DNA of 64,000 nucleotides from Methanolobus psychrophilus R15 (GTDB lineage Archaea; Halobacteriota; Methanosarcinia; Methanosarcinales; Methanosarcinaceae): assembly GCA_000306725.1 (NCBI GenBank), contig CP003083.1, forward strand, positions 2,530,042-2,594,041. The letters are read 5' to 3'. Both the position numbers and the translations under genes were made by a program. Below are positions 34,976-45,160 of the stretch, piece by piece (the first letter of the stretch is position 1; every line of letters starts with the position of its first letter). The notes below the pieces were generated by a model, which was given only the letters and a program-made list of their open reading frames with translations, was not told where the DNA came from and made no database searches.

Positions 34976-34983
34976 ACCGGTTG

Positions 34984-35000
34984 TTTACGCTTAATGTATA
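34984..35000. promoter_or_regulatory. Operator-like palindrome O4
   Basis: TTTACGCTTAATGTATA, with one mismatch in the right arm. Its centre is 25 bases after that of O3 and it ends 57 bases before the ABC permease start, so it would cover the promoter of that operon. Confidence 0.6.
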
Positions 35001-35057
35001 GCACATTGGAAGCAACCTGTGCCGGAAAAGTTCCGGTTATATATTTGAGGTTTACTT

Positions 35058-36233
35058 ATGCGTTTACACTCTTTGGTCCTGAAAGACATATCCCGCAGAA
35101 AAACAAAACTCTTGGTGGCTGTACTCGGCGTGGTCGTAGCCTCTGCGGCGCTGGTGGCTGTGGTCACAACATTTTCAGCAGCTACAGATAGCCTTTACGA
35201 AGAATCCAATAATTTCGGTGCAAATATCATAGTCCGGCCGGAGGTCAAAACCATTCCTCTGCTGGCTGGCTCAACCTCAATGGGTTCTCTTCTGGTGGGA
35301 GAGAACTACATCGAGGAATCAGAGATTCCCAGGATACACACCATTATGGATAGCTCCAAGCTTTCAGCTGTGGCACCAAGGTTATACGGAGTTGCAGAGC
35401 TTGGCAATGCATCGGTTATCATAATGGGTGTGGATCCGGAAGAGGAGAGGAAGCTCAAGTCCTGGTGGAAGGTCAGAGGAGACTGGATATCCACAGAAGG
35501 CACTGTGCAGACCGATGTGATGGTTGGTTCGGACGTAGCCACACCCATGGGACTTACCGAAGGGTCCTCCATAACCCTCCGTAATGGCAATATCTCGATG
35601 GATGCCCAGGTCTCCGGTGTGATAGAAAGCACAGGTGGCAATGAGGATGCATATGTGATACTTCCGCTTGCTGCTTCCCAGCATCTGCTCGGCAGGGAGG
35701 GAAAAGTAAGCAGTCTGGAGGTAAGAGCATTGTGCAATACTTGCCCGGTTGAGGAGATCAGCATGCAGATCGAGGAGAAATTTCCGGGACTGGAAGCCCG
35801 CTCCATGAGCCAGATAGTCCGCAACGAACTGGCTATTGTCGAACACATCCGTTCTTCTGCAATGGCAGTCTCAATTATCACCCTGCTGGTGAGCACATTG
35901 ACTGTCGCTTCTACCATGCTCGCTTCAGTGAATGAGAAATTGAAGGAGATAGGTATTATGCGTGCGGTTGGTGCGAGCGATGCTCAGGTCGTATCCATGC
36001 TGCTCTTCGAAGGTGCGATCATAGGGGCTGTGGGAGGCATCATTGGCTTTGTGATGGGAACTATTGTCTCGTCCATTGCTGCTCCTTTGTTGGTGCAGGT
36101 GACACCTTTGCCGATGTGGTCGATCCTGCTTCCAGTGACAGGTGTATGTGTCCTTACCGGCATGCTAGCATCCATCCTGCCTGCAAAAAGGGCTCTTGGT
36201 GTCGATCCGGCGGAGGTGTTGAGAAGTGTTTGA
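35058..36233 (+). CDS. MacB/FtsX-type ABC transporter permease
   Basis: 391 residues. One N-terminal helix (about 19-42), a large outside domain (50-260) and three C-terminal helices, in the FtsX layout: SIITLLVSTLTVASTMLASV, the coupling motif NEKLKEIGIMRAVGASDAQV, FEGAIIGAVGGIIGFVMGT and the end LPAKRALGVDPAEVLRSV. It works as a dimer with the ATPase encoded next. GAGGT lies 7 bases before the ATG. The start of the operon follows three operator-like palindromes. Relatives export peptides or lipoproteins or drive mechanical work; homologous genes also occur in p19-type iron uptake operons of bacteria. Confidence 0.9.
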   Translation: MRLHSLVLKDISRRKTKLLVAVLGVVVASAALVAVVTTFSAATDSLYEESNNFGANIIVRPEVKTIPLLAGSTSMGSLLVGENYIEESEIPRIHTIMDSSKLSAVAPRLYGVAELGNASVIIMGVDPEEERKLKSWWKVRGDWISTEGTVQTDVMVGSDVATPMGLTEGSSITLRNGNISMDAQVSGVIESTGGNEDAYVILPLAASQHLLGREGKVSSLEVRALCNTCPVEEISMQIEEKFPGLEARSMSQIVRNELAIVEHIRSSAMAVSIITLLVSTLTVASTMLASVNEKLKEIGIMRAVGASDAQVVSMLLFEGAIIGAVGGIIGFVMGTIVSSIAAPLLVQVTPLPMWSILLPVTGVCVLTGMLASILPAKRALGVDPAEVLRSV

Positions 36234-36894
36234 TGGTAACAATATGATCCGTATTCAGGGTGCAGGTAAAAGATATCCCATGGGAGCTGGTGAAGTGGAG
36301 GTGCTGCGAAGTATCAGTCTGGATGTGAAGAAAGGCGAATTCGTATCCGTAATGGGCCAGTCCGGCTCCGGGAAAACCACCCTGATGAATCTCATTGGCA
36401 TGCTTGATAGTCCAAGTGAAGGGACTATCCTCATCGATGGGAACGACATCACTCTCAAGTCCCAGAAAGAGCTGGTAGGATTGAGGCGCAGGACCGTTGG
36501 TTTCGTGTTCCAGCAGTTCCATCTCATACCCTCACTCACAGCCTACGAGAACGTTGCCCTGCCGCTGGTATTTGCCGGAGAAAAGGATAACGGTGCTGTT
36601 GATATTGCTCTGGAGCGGGTGGGGCTGTCCCATCGTAAAGAGCACAAGCCGGCTGAGCTGAGTGGAGGGGAACAGCAGAGGGTCGCAATTGCGCGCGCAA
36701 TTGTCATGAAACCGAAAATATTGCTGGCTGATGAACCCACAGGAGCACTGGATGGAACCACGGGTTCTATGATAATATCCCTGCTCAGGTCGCTGGCCGG
36801 TGAGATGACAGTGATCATGGTCACTCACAACAGGGAGCTTGCCATGTTATCTGACAGGATTGTGAACTTAAAGGACGGGAATATCGTGGAGTAA
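36226..36894 (+). CDS. ABC transporter ATP-binding protein (MacB/LolD type)
   Basis: 222 residues. Walker A is GQSGSGKTT near residue 45, Q-loop in VFQQFHLIP, signature LSGGEQQRVAIARAI, Walker B ILLADEPTGALD and switch His in VMVTHNRE. This is the LolD/MacB group that pairs with FtsX-type permeases. It overlaps the permease gene by 8 bases with a GTG start; an ATG six codons later (36244) is an alternative. It powers the transporter from the cytoplasm. Confidence 0.92.
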   Translation: MFDGNNMIRIQGAGKRYPMGAGEVEVLRSISLDVKKGEFVSVMGQSGSGKTTLMNLIGMLDSPSEGTILIDGNDITLKSQKELVGLRRRTVGFVFQQFHLIPSLTAYENVALPLVFAGEKDNGAVDIALERVGLSHRKEHKPAELSGGEQQRVAIARAIVMKPKILLADEPTGALDGTTGSMIISLLRSLAGEMTVIMVTHNRELAMLSDRIVNLKDGNIVE

Positions 36895-36899
36895 GTAAC

Positions 36900-37391
36900 A
36901 TGAATTTAAAATTGATTGGTGTGGTTTTGTCGGTGCTTGTGATATCTGTACTTGCACTTGGATGTACGGGAAATGATTCTGCGTCAAAGGGCTCTGCAAA
37001 GCCTGTGGAAGCCATATGGATAAGCTCCCTGACGACAGGGGACACTGTTTCCATACCTCTTGCAGCAGTGGATAAGCACACAAATGTTCACTTCAAGGTG
37101 AATACTGACATTGGTGAGCTTGCGGTAATGGCATACATGCTTGATGATAGGATTTCCATCAGGTCCAATGTTTGTCCTCCATGCGGTTCTATCGGATTTG
37201 CACTTGATAGGAGCACACTTGTATGTGATGCATGCACCACCACATTTGATGCATCCACAGGCATGGGCATTGGAGGAGCTTGTGTGGCATATCCCAAGGA
37301 AAGTATCCCTTACACTGTTTCAGGAGGGAGCCTCGTAATGAAGCTTGACGACATAATAATTGCACACCAGGAAACCTTAAAGGCGAACTAA
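36900..37391 (+). CDS. DUF2318 lipoprotein with two CxxC pairs
   Basis: 163 residues. A lipobox (LALGC, Cys22) anchors it outside the membrane. The DUF2318 domain has CPPC at 92-95 and CDAC at 109-112, spaced like a metal or redox site, plus Cys128. GGAG lies 8 bases before the ATG, and the gene follows the ATPase by 5 bases, so it is the third gene of the operon. In Campylobacter-type p19 iron uptake systems DUF2318 proteins are encoded with FtsX-like permeases and a LolD-like ATPase. A metal-related role here is therefore reasonable but unproven. Confidence 0.8.
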   Translation: MNLKLIGVVLSVLVISVLALGCTGNDSASKGSAKPVEAIWISSLTTGDTVSIPLAAVDKHTNVHFKVNTDIGELAVMAYMLDDRISIRSNVCPPCGSIGFALDRSTLVCDACTTTFDASTGMGIGGACVAYPKESIPYTVSGGSLVMKLDDIIIAHQETLKAN

Positions 37392-37539
37392 GGTGCAGTA
37401 CCACGATGTGGGGATGGTGGTAACAGGTATGTTCGCTGCCATCACGTTCTTTTCATTGCAGGTATTCTTTTAGGGGTAAATGACTATCCGTAATATGTAA
37501 TTAGATGTGTTGTATATTTTTAGTAATGGAGGAGTGATC

Positions 37540-38475
37540 ATGAAAGCCGCCCAGATAAATGAATACGGAACAGATGTTGTCGTGATAAGCCGTAATGTCA
37601 ATACGCCCGAGATTGCATCGGGAAAGGTTCTTGTGAAGGTACATGCTGCAGGTGTGAATCCCTTTGACTGGAAAATACGTGAAGGGCACGTGCCCTCTAC
37701 TGACAAATTCAGTTTTCCGATAACACTCGGTGGAGATTTTGCCGGTACGGTAATGGATGTCGGCCAGGGCGTAACCCTGTACAGGACAGGTGATCACGTA
37801 TATGGCAGCGGGCTTATCCTGTCAGGGGGCTCGGGAGCCTTTGCAGAATTTGTACTGGCATCTGAGAAGCTGACAGCCCTAAAACCGGAAAAGGCAAGCT
37901 ACCTGGAAGCTGCCGCGCTGCCTCTTACAGGTGTGAGTGCATGGGATGTACTTTTCGACAAAATGAAGTTGCAGAAAGGACAGAAGATACTCATACACGG
38001 GGGTTCGGGAGGAATCGGTTCAATGGCAATCCAGATGGCAAAATATCTGGGCGCCCATGTAGCAACAACCGCCAGGAAAGATAAGAGCGAATACCTCAAG
38101 ACCCTTGGAGCAGATGAGATCATAGACTATAAGGACGAGGTTTTTGAAGAAAAGCTGAAAGATTTCGATGCAGCTTTTGATACGGTAGGCGGGGATACTT
38201 ATAAAAGGTCCTTTAAGGTCCTTAAGAAAGGAGGCATCATCGTTTCAATGCTTGAGCAGCCTGACCAGGAGTTAATGGATAAGTATCAGGTGAATGCAGT
38301 GGGACAATCTACCAGGATCAATAGCCATCAACTCAAGAAGCTAGCAGAGCTCTTTGACAGCGGGGTGGTCACAGTCACTATTGACAGGGTATTCCCCCTG
38401 GAAGAAACGGGACAGGCTATGGAATATCAGCGCACCGGAAGCGTGAAAGGAAAAGTTGTAATAGAAATAGCGTAA
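37540..38475 (+). CDS. NADP-dependent quinone oxidoreductase-like protein (MDR superfamily)
   Basis: 311 residues from the chosen start. N-terminal GroES-like part: VNPFDWKIREGHVP and PITLGGDFAGTVMDVG; Rossmann part: KILIHGGSGGIGSMAIQMAK with the GGSGGIG dinucleotide loop, then VATTARKDKSEYLKTLGADE. It has no catalytic zinc ligands, so it belongs to the zinc-free quinone/enone reductase branch using NADPH. The ATG at 37540 has GGAGG 7 bases upstream, better than the TTG at 37507. It is single and downstream of the DUF2318 operon by 150 bases. Confidence 0.88.
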   Translation: MKAAQINEYGTDVVVISRNVNTPEIASGKVLVKVHAAGVNPFDWKIREGHVPSTDKFSFPITLGGDFAGTVMDVGQGVTLYRTGDHVYGSGLILSGGSGAFAEFVLASEKLTALKPEKASYLEAAALPLTGVSAWDVLFDKMKLQKGQKILIHGGSGGIGSMAIQMAKYLGAHVATTARKDKSEYLKTLGADEIIDYKDEVFEEKLKDFDAAFDTVGGDTYKRSFKVLKKGGIIVSMLEQPDQELMDKYQVNAVGQSTRINSHQLKKLAELFDSGVVTVTIDRVFPLEETGQAMEYQRTGSVKGKVVIEIA

Positions 38476-38545
38476 GGAACCTCTCTTCTGTTATTCTTTC
38501 TTTTTGAGGTTCCTCAGAAAACCTACTTCGGAATTAGAAAAGGAA

Positions 38546-40114
38546 TCAAAGGAACCTGATTCCGTTGGGGATCTCTCCCACTCTTTTCCTGAATTCCTCG
38601 GGCCAGTTGGCAGGGTCCAGTCCCTTCTGTGCAAAGAATGCCGATGCCCATCTTTCAAGCCCGACACCAGAGCAGCCTGACCAGAGTTCTTCACCTGTCT
38701 GGCATTTTACATTGAATCCTGAAGGGTACTTGTTTCCATTCACACTGACATTCTGGAATTCCAGCCACTCGCCATCCGGTCCGCGGTAAGGCAGGACTGC
38801 TTCATAATCGGTTGTACCGGCTTCGGTCTGTTCAGCAACCCCTGTAAGTCCTTCCTGCGCCATGAACCATGGTGTGACCCATGCTTTTCGCCACTCCAGG
38901 TCGAGTATCTCGTTGAAGATATGCATGTACCTTTCGTGCAATTCGTTAGCGGCTTTTATCACCTGATCTTTGGTTCCCACCCAGACGATCTCTATCCTGT
39001 GGAACTCATCCACACGCTCCATGCCGTGGATGCCGCCGCTCTCGTACCTGTGCGAGGTGCCTGACCTGTCAAATACCCTTATAGGGAACTCTTCGGTAGG
39101 TATTGTTTCACCCTGCAGGTATGTCCAGAAAGGAGGGCACTGCGCATAGCACATTCCACCTATCGGATCACCTATCTTCTCTTTGATAAGGGATGTAGGG
39201 ACCTCAAGGGTTACTTTATAATGGTCAATGACCTCTTCCCAGTATTTTGGATCCCTGGTCTTGGGGGGACATACATAGTATATTTCGGGATAGACGCCTT
39301 TTGCATGCCCGGATTTCTGCCAGACTTCCCATGGGACTAACTTAGGGAAGATCATCTCCCTGTATGCCAATGGTTGGAGCAGTTCCTCAAGCACTATCCT
39401 CTCAAAAGCCCTGAACATCTTCGTAGACTGCGGGCCGTGTATCCATTGTCCCCTGCTGGCTCCTCTTTTTATCCAGCCGGCATCCACCATCGCCTGCGTG
39501 GGGTCTCCAGAAAACTTGTACTCCTTGTTTTCGCTCTGCCAGAGCACATGCCAGTGCTCGGCCTTCCCGCCATAGGACTGCTGCTCTATTTTCTCCTCCA
39601 TCAGGGATAGTATCCTGTCAGGAACGCGGTTTGACATGGCAGAGTCATCAACATCAAGGTCCAGCCTGAGAATTCCCTCATTATAAGTAATAGATCTCAC
39701 ATAAGGGATCTTCACTTCAGCAAGCGGCTTTTCCGAAGGCATCTCTATGGTGAACGAGCCTACTTCAGTACCGCGTACTCCTATCCGGAAATCCTTTCCA
39801 AGTTTTGCAGCAAGGGGCTTTTTCAGACGCATGATTGCATCGTGCACTCTTACATGCCTGCCGGACTCAATAGTGAGATTGATCCTGTCTCCCTCAACGC
39901 TCCAATCCACTATTTTTGCTCCCTGCCCTTGCGGAGCACCTTTTGTGAATATGGTCTTGTTGGATTCATCTATTAAGGCGTTTATGGAATCCTTTGCCGG
40001 TGTGGCATCGGCACTGGTCTTGATAGCACATTCCAGCCTGAACTTCAATCCAATTGAGTTGCCACATCTGATTTCATCCTGCGGGCAGCAATTATCTCTC
40101 TTTTTAACTTCCAT
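38546..40114 (-). CDS. serS: Seryl-tRNA synthetase, methanogen type (type 2)
   Basis: About 522 residues. Charges tRNA-Ser with serine. This is the rare zinc-dependent form found in methanogens: [33 protein letters not shown]-like text, [18 protein letters not shown] (first zinc Cys), [20 protein letters not shown], and [20 protein letters not shown] (second zinc Cys) near the end. The known Methanosarcina enzyme has about 502 residues and begins near KTSADxTPAKD; here an extra N-terminal segment of 20 or more residues with cysteines ([12 protein letters not shown]) precedes that. A TTG at 40046-40048 would give the shorter form, so the true start is uncertain. Confidence 0.93.
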   Translation of the reverse strand: MEVKKRDNCCPQDEIRCGNSIGLKFRLECAIKTSADATPAKDSINALIDESNKTIFTKGAPQGQGAKIVDWSVEGDRINLTIESGRHVRVHDAIMRLKKPLAAKLGKDFRIGVRGTEVGSFTIEMPSEKPLAEVKIPYVRSITYNEGILRLDLDVDDSAMSNRVPDRILSLMEEKIEQQSYGGKAEHWHVLWQSENKEYKFSGDPTQAMVDAGWIKRGASRGQWIHGPQSTKMFRAFERIVLEELLQPLAYREMIFPKLVPWEVWQKSGHAKGVYPEIYYVCPPKTRDPKYWEEVIDHYKVTLEVPTSLIKEKIGDPIGGMCYAQCPPFWTYLQGETIPTEEFPIRVFDRSGTSHRYESGGIHGMERVDEFHRIEIVWVGTKDQVIKAANELHERYMHIFNEILDLEWRKAWVTPWFMAQEGLTGVAEQTEAGTTDYEAVLPYRGPDGEWLEFQNVSVNGNKYPSGFNVKCQTGEELWSGCSGVGLERWASAFFAQKGLDPANWPEEFRKRVGEIPNGIRFL

Positions 40115-40387
40115 TCTTATTCCGTTCCTGAAATGATGATATGAATAAGCGAGCTGCATTCACATTAATTTGCAAATTGCTTCTACACCTGATTATGGTA
40201 TCTTAGATGCATCTTTTGCCAGATGTATCTTATGCCAGATGTATTTTTTAATAATTAAGGGCTTCTCTTTTTTGGGCTTATGTCCATATTTTTATTCCGT
40301 TAGTCCTTGTAGTTATCCTTTTAACGGAGCTTATCTATGTACAAATGCCAGGTTGAGAAATGATCCGGAATAAACTGAGGCTAAGAC

Positions 40388-40975
40388 ATGGGAAAATTAC
40401 AAGGTATTGATATCTGCGCAGTGGTTGATGAAATGGCCAATGCAGGTTTTGGACATCTGGAAGAGTCAATCCTGCAATGTTCGGAGTGTGCTCTTTGCGA
40501 AGGTGCCACTAATCCGGTGATAATGAAAGGTTCGCGCAATCCCAGGGTGCTGTTCATCGGCGAGGCACCGGGCAAGACCGAGGATATGACGGGTATCCCT
40601 TTCAGCGGGAGGGCCGGAAAGAAACTGGATGAGATGATAGGATACATGGGCCTGTCAGCTGAGGATTACGCAGTCATCAATGCAGTGAAGTGTCGCCCTC
40701 CGAACAACCGCAAGCCCCTGAAAAGTGAGATCGAGCTTTGCCGTCCATTCCTGATGGCCCAGATCAGGATGCTAGGCCCGCAGGTCATCATCCTGCTTGG
40801 TAATACTGCAGAGGAAGCTTTCTGCCGGAGCAAGAAGCTTGAATGGGGCATTCCGAAGGTATCGGGCGGTATCAGCATATTGAAGATCTACCACCCGGCA
40901 GCCATGATATACCAGCGCTCAAGGATAGAAGAGCAAAAAGCGCTCATAGATACTAACAGGTACCTGTGGGAATGA
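40388..40975 (+). CDS. Family 4 uracil-DNA glycosylase (iron-sulfur type)
   Basis: 195 residues. Removes uracil from DNA formed by cytosine deamination. The catalytic loop is FIGEAPGKTED (GEAPG at 58-62), the [4Fe-4S] cysteines are at 31/34/37, 102 (NAVKCRPPNNRKP) and 118 (EIELCRPFL), and the C-terminal motif is IYHPAAMIYQ. This is the standard family 4 order and length. It converges with the pcc1 gene, whose stop directly follows its own. Confidence 0.93.
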   Translation: MGKLQGIDICAVVDEMANAGFGHLEESILQCSECALCEGATNPVIMKGSRNPRVLFIGEAPGKTEDMTGIPFSGRAGKKLDEMIGYMGLSAEDYAVINAVKCRPPNNRKPLKSEIELCRPFLMAQIRMLGPQVIILLGNTAEEAFCRSKKLEWGIPKVSGGISILKIYHPAAMIYQRSRIEEQKALIDTNRYLWE

Positions 40976-41248
40976 TCATTTCCCCGTTTCCCTTTTCTCA
41001 TATTCCTTTGCTTTGCATTTCTCCGCTTCGCTCAGCACTTCTTCCGCGACCTTTGCGTTCATGAGCAGGTCATCAAGGGTTGCTATAAGCGAGATGATCT
41101 TTTCCGTAGAAATGTGTATCCTTGCGCTTCCATCGCGTGATTCCGTATGCATGCTGGTGAGGTTGTCCGGAGAGAGCGAGCTTGCAACTTTTTCAGCTAT
41201 CTGATGTGCATCTTCGTCAATGAACTCGAGAGTGGTCCTTATCTTCAT
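40976..41248 (-). CDS. pcc1: KEOPS complex subunit Pcc1
   Basis: About 90 residues. Pcc1 is the small dimerising subunit of KEOPS, which makes the t6A base in tRNAs. Matches the family in MKIRTTLEFIDEDAHQIAEK, the central GSARIHISTEKIISLIATLDDLL, and a charged C-terminal tail. I chose the ATG at 41246-41248, with GGAG about 10 bases upstream; an ATG at 41264-41266 would overlap the RecJ-like stop as ATGA. It is the last gene of the RecJ-like pair, a usual methanogen neighbourhood. Confidence 0.85.
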   Translation of the reverse strand: MKIRTTLEFIDEDAHQIAEKVASSLSPDNLTSMHTESRDGSARIHISTEKIISLIATLDDLLMNAKVAEEVLSEAEKCKAKEYEKRETGK

Positions 41249-41262
41249 TGGGATCGTGCTCC

Positions 41263-42600
41263 TCATTTTTTCCCGAGCTGCTGTCCCACTATCTCGTCCA
41301 CCTTATTGATGAACTGCTCCTCAGTACCAGGGGGTATTGAGGCTCCCGATGCTACATTATGGCCTCCTCCTTCTCCGCCCACGGCCTTTGAGGCTTCCCT
41401 CAGGGCGAATGCAAGGTCAAGACCTTTTGTGACCAGTGTTCTTGTACCCCTTGCAGAGACTTTGACAATATCATCCACCTGGTTCACAGCCACAAAGGGC
41501 ATGTCCGGATTGATGTACCTGACCATGGTGCTTGCAACCATTCCAGTGGACTCCATGTCTTTTGTGATAAGATAGCCTATGTTCTGTCCGATGCGAAGCA
41601 TATCACTGGCAACCTTGATGTTCCCGACAATGGATCGCTGATATCCGATCGCCATCTTCCGGGCTTCTTCAAGATGTGTCTTATCCCGCATACCAATAGA
41701 AAGGGCGATGCCGGCTTTTTCCATTCTGCCGCAAGTGTTAAAGATAGCCACCATGTCGTAGACATTCTTCACAGGCTCTTTGTTTAGGTAGTATACATCC
41801 CCAATGGAGGCTTCTATGGCTTCTAAAGTTGATTTCTTTGCCAGTTTCAGGGCAATGGCCGATGCCAGTTTCTTCATCTGCTCGCCCGAAAGTTCGCTGA
41901 CGTTCCCCTGCAGTCCGAGGATGTCCAGGAACTCATCGATCTTCTGTCTGTCCCCGGTTATATCCAGGTAGGGTTCCGGAGTGTATTCAAGCACGTCTGC
42001 TATATTGCCATCCCCCATTCTCAACCCTTTCCTGACGGACACAATGTCCGCTTCGATTGCTTCCTTAAGGATGGTGCCGTTAACAGTGTCCATTAACTGT
42101 TTGTCTCCTACAGCGCCTGCGATGGCCAGACCAGCAAGGTCCACATTGGCCGGGTCCAGTGCCTTTGCTACAAAGTATGTGGTCCCGGAAGCAGAGATGT
42201 GCATTGCACCATCGATTCCTGCAAGGTGAGGATTTACAACTACCTTGGCAGGCGAGTTACCCACCGGAACATGATGGTCGAGGATGATGATACTGTTAGT
42301 TATTCCTGAAAGGATCTCAGACTGCCCGCTTCCCATATCACAGAAAACTACCAGGTCTTTCTCTCTGGCACTTGAAATGACCGTATCGACCACGGAGCTG
42401 TCCAGTCTTGGGACTATAGTGGTATGGAACCGGATGCCCTTTCTCAGAAGAGCCTGGCAGATGATGGATGCAGATGTGAGCCCATCGGCATCGTTATGAG
42501 ATATGACCCGTACATATTCATGGTCTTCTATTACACCAGCCGCCTGCCTGGCCATATCTTTCAGTTTTTGGGTCTCGACGTTAAAGTTCAATGGTATCAC
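41263..42600 (-). CDS. Archaeal RecJ-like DHH-family exonuclease
   Basis: 445 residues. DHH motifs in order: VISHNDADGLTSASI, LVVFCDMGSGQSEI, IIILDHHVPVGNSPAK and the ATGAVGDKQ-like GLAIAGAVGDKQL; the C-terminal DHHA1 domain carries GGEGGGHNVASGASIP. Archaeal RecJ-like proteins act in replication (as GAN bound to GINS/Cdc45 position) and repair, cutting single-stranded DNA or RNA. Start is GTG at 42598-42600. It overlaps or abuts pcc1 and follows the GlmU-like gene by 33 bases. Confidence 0.88.
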   Translation of the reverse strand: MIPLNFNVETQKLKDMARQAAGVIEDHEYVRVISHNDADGLTSASIICQALLRKGIRFHTTIVPRLDSSVVDTVISSAREKDLVVFCDMGSGQSEILSGITNSIIILDHHVPVGNSPAKVVVNPHLAGIDGAMHISASGTTYFVAKALDPANVDLAGLAIAGAVGDKQLMDTVNGTILKEAIEADIVSVRKGLRMGDGNIADVLEYTPEPYLDITGDRQKIDEFLDILGLQGNVSELSGEQMKKLASAIALKLAKKSTLEAIEASIGDVYYLNKEPVKNVYDMVAIFNTCGRMEKAGIALSIGMRDKTHLEEARKMAIGYQRSIVGNIKVASDMLRIGQNIGYLITKDMESTGMVASTMVRYINPDMPFVAVNQVDDIVKVSARGTRTLVTKGLDLAFALREASKAVGGEGGGHNVASGASIPPGTEEQFINKVDEIVGQQLGKK

Positions 42601-42633
42601 TCAATAGATCAATAGATGAAAATGACAAAACAC

Positions 42634-43842
42634 CTAATTAGTTTTTCTGCCCGGCGTAACGACTTCCCCGGGATGGCTGCAGCTGCCTGCTTCCATCATC
42701 ATGCCCACGTTGATGCTGGTGTTGATGCCTGTGTGCACGTCATCGCCCATGATGACCCCAAGCTTTCTCCTGCCGGTATCCACTGTCTTGCCTTTAACTG
42801 AGCATTTGATGTTCTTTCCGTCATGCCTCAGGTTAGCTACCTTTGTACCAGCGCCGAAATTACATTTGAACCCGATGACGCTGTCTCCGAGGTAGGTCAG
42901 ATGCCCTATTTTGGTGTCGGCCATGATGATGCTGTTCTTGACTTCCACCGCATTGCCTATATGGACATTGTTACCGATCGCCGTGGATGGCCTGATAAAG
43001 CAGTTAGGTCCGATATCGCAATCATCCCCAATCACCACCGGACCAATAATATAAGATCCATTGCGGATCAATGTGCCCTTACCGATAGTGACCTCTCCGT
43101 GCAGGGTGGCATAGGGCTCCACAATGCCCTCACACCGGCCTTTTATATTCCCGAGCAGCACCTTGTTGGCGTCAAGCAGGTCCCAGGGCCTGCCGATATC
43201 TATCCAGTCCGTGTCAAGTATCTCATACCCGACATTGTAGCCGTTGTCTATCATCATTTGCAGTGAATCAGTTATCTCAAGCTCTCCTCTTGGAGATAGC
43301 TGCGTCCTTGCTATGAAGTCGAAAATAGCTTCTGTAAAAAGGTATATGCCGGCATTGGCCAGGTTGCTTGGCGGGTGCTGGGGCTTCTCGATTATCCTTA
43401 TAACCCTGTCACCTTCGGTCTCTATCACTCCGAAATGGGATGGGTCATCGACTTCTTTCACGGTGATGACTGCATCCTTATCTATCGATATCAGGTGTCT
43501 GATATGCTCGGAACTTATCAGCATGTCCCCGTTGAGCACCACGAACCGGCCGTCAACATGTCCTTTGGCATATCCGATGGCATTGGCAGTACCAAGCTGA
43601 GCATCCTGATGCACATATTCAATCCTTATCCCTTTTCTGCTGCCATCACCAAAATAACCCTTGATCGAATCTTCGCAATAACCTGAGATGATAACAAAGT
43701 CTATTATTCCGGCTTTGACCGCTGCATCTATAGTGTGCTCCATCATTGGCTTGTTAGCTATCGGAAGCATCACCTTTGGCCTGGATGCCGTGAGCGGTCG
43801 CATCCTTGTACCTTCGCCAGCAGCAAGGATCACTGCTTTCAT
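42634..43842 (-). CDS. glmU: Bifunctional sugar-1-phosphate nucleotidylyltransferase/acetyltransferase, copy A
   Basis: 402 residues. The N-terminal 230 residues are the nucleotidyltransferase ([20 protein letters not shown] with the [10 protein letters not shown] and PK signature, VLNGDMLI). Residues 245-402 are a left-handed beta-helix acyltransferase ([20 protein letters not shown] and so on). Archaeal enzymes of this type acetylate GlcN-1-P and transfer UMP to give UDP-GlcNAc. It overlaps glmM by 4 bases (ATGA) and is the last gene of the operon. A second copy is encoded at 47008-48225; they may differ in sugar or nucleotide. Confidence 0.88.
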   Translation of the reverse strand: MKAVILAAGEGTRMRPLTASRPKVMLPIANKPMMEHTIDAAVKAGIIDFVIISGYCEDSIKGYFGDGSRKGIRIEYVHQDAQLGTANAIGYAKGHVDGRFVVLNGDMLISSEHIRHLISIDKDAVITVKEVDDPSHFGVIETEGDRVIRIIEKPQHPPSNLANAGIYLFTEAIFDFIARTQLSPRGELEITDSLQMMIDNGYNVGYEILDTDWIDIGRPWDLLDANKVLLGNIKGRCEGIVEPYATLHGEVTIGKGTLIRNGSYIIGPVVIGDDCDIGPNCFIRPSTAIGNNVHIGNAVEVKNSIIMADTKIGHLTYLGDSVIGFKCNFGAGTKVANLRHDGKNIKCSVKGKTVDTGRRKLGVIMGDDVHTGINTSINVGMMMEAGSCSHPGEVVTPGRKTN

Positions 43843-45140
43843 TTAAGGCTCTCCTTTACTATGCCCTCAGCCATTGCGTATAGTTTTTCCACATTCTCCC
43901 TTGCCTGGGCAGTGATACGTATCTTGGGCTCGGTTCCCGAAGGCCGGACAAGCACCCAGCCGTTATCCATCTCAACCCGGATACCGTCAATATCCGAAAC
44001 CTTTCCAAGGGGCTGAAGTTTTGACTTGATCGTTTCCATAACCCCTTCTTTTGCACAGTCTGCACAGGGGATGGTGCCCCTGAGGGTCGGGTATTGAGGA
44101 AGTGATTCCCTGAGCTGTGATAGCTTTGTTTCCCGGACTATCTCAACAAGCCTCGCAGCGGCATATATTCCGTCGGGGCAATAGGATATCCTTGGAAAGA
44201 TCCAGCTTCCCGAAGGCTCTCCTCCAAAGTCTGTGATGTGCTTCTTCATCTCTTCGGCTACATACACATCCCCAACCCTTGTTCGTATTACCTCGGAGCC
44301 TTCAAGGGCGTCGTCGACAACAAGGGAAGTATCCACCGGCACGCATACCTTCGCCCCGCCTTTGCACTCGTAGTGCCCGAAAATAGCAAGCATCTCGTCG
44401 CCTGATACGAAGTTGCCCTTTTCGTCAACAGCCATCATCCTGTCGGCATCACCATCGTGGGCGATTCCCAGACGGGCATCGAACTCAACTACTGCTTTCC
44501 TAAGCAATCCAAGGTTCTTTTCATTGGGCTCCGGGTTGCGGGCGGGGAAATGCCCGTCAAGCTGGCTATTAAGTGTGATGACCTCGCATCCCATTTCCCT
44601 TAAAAGGAAGGGGGTTATGGTCCCTCCTGCCCCGCAGCCGCAGTCCAGCACAACTCTCATGGATGCCCTTCCGACATTCTTCAGGATCATGTCCATGTGT
44701 TCCCTGACGGCATTATCGTGTGAGGTAATGTCGCCTGCCTTGTCCCATCGCACACGCACGAAGTCCTCATTTTCTATGATAGACTCTATCTCTTCCTGCT
44801 GTTTTGAATCAAAAGCCATCCCGTCAGGGTTCCAGAGCTTGATTCCCACGTACTCAGCCGGGTTATGGGATGCCGTTATCATTACTCCGCAGTCATAATC
44901 CCGTGCAGAATATGCAAGTGTGGGAGTTGTCACAATCCCCACACGGACAACCCTGCATCCAGAACTGGCAAGTCCGCTGATAACTGCATGCTCTATCATT
45001 TCGCCTGCAACCCGCGGGTCCCTGCCGATAACTGCATTCTTTTTTGACTTTCCAAGTGCCATGCCTACTTTAAGGGCCAGGTCAATTGTAACATCCTTGT
45101 TTGTGACTCCCCTTATGCCTGAAGAACCGAACAGTTTCAT
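43839..45140 (-). CDS. glmM: Phosphoglucosamine mutase
   Basis: 433 residues. Converts GlcN-6-P to GlcN-1-P. The phosphoserine loop is [20 protein letters not shown], the Mg2+ loop is [18 protein letters not shown], the sugar loop is GEPSGSWIF, and the phosphate-binding C-terminal loop is [16 protein letters not shown]. Starts with [15 protein letters not shown] as usual. GGAGG stands 7 bases before the ATG. It lies between glmS (20 bases upstream) and copy A of glmU (4-base overlap), so it clearly serves amino-sugar synthesis and not general glucose metabolism. Confidence 0.92.
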   Translation of the reverse strand: MKLFGSSGIRGVTNKDVTIDLALKVGMALGKSKKNAVIGRDPRVAGEMIEHAVISGLASSGCRVVRVGIVTTPTLAYSARDYDCGVMITASHNPAEYVGIKLWNPDGMAFDSKQQEEIESIIENEDFVRVRWDKAGDITSHDNAVREHMDMILKNVGRASMRVVLDCGCGAGGTITPFLLREMGCEVITLNSQLDGHFPARNPEPNEKNLGLLRKAVVEFDARLGIAHDGDADRMMAVDEKGNFVSGDEMLAIFGHYECKGGAKVCVPVDTSLVVDDALEGSEVIRTRVGDVYVAEEMKKHITDFGGEPSGSWIFPRISYCPDGIYAAARLVEIVRETKLSQLRESLPQYPTLRGTIPCADCAKEGVMETIKSKLQPLGKVSDIDGIRVEMDNGWVLVRPSGTEPKIRITAQARENVEKLYAMAEGIVKESLK

Positions 45141-45160
45141 CTAATGCCTCCGTAATTACA

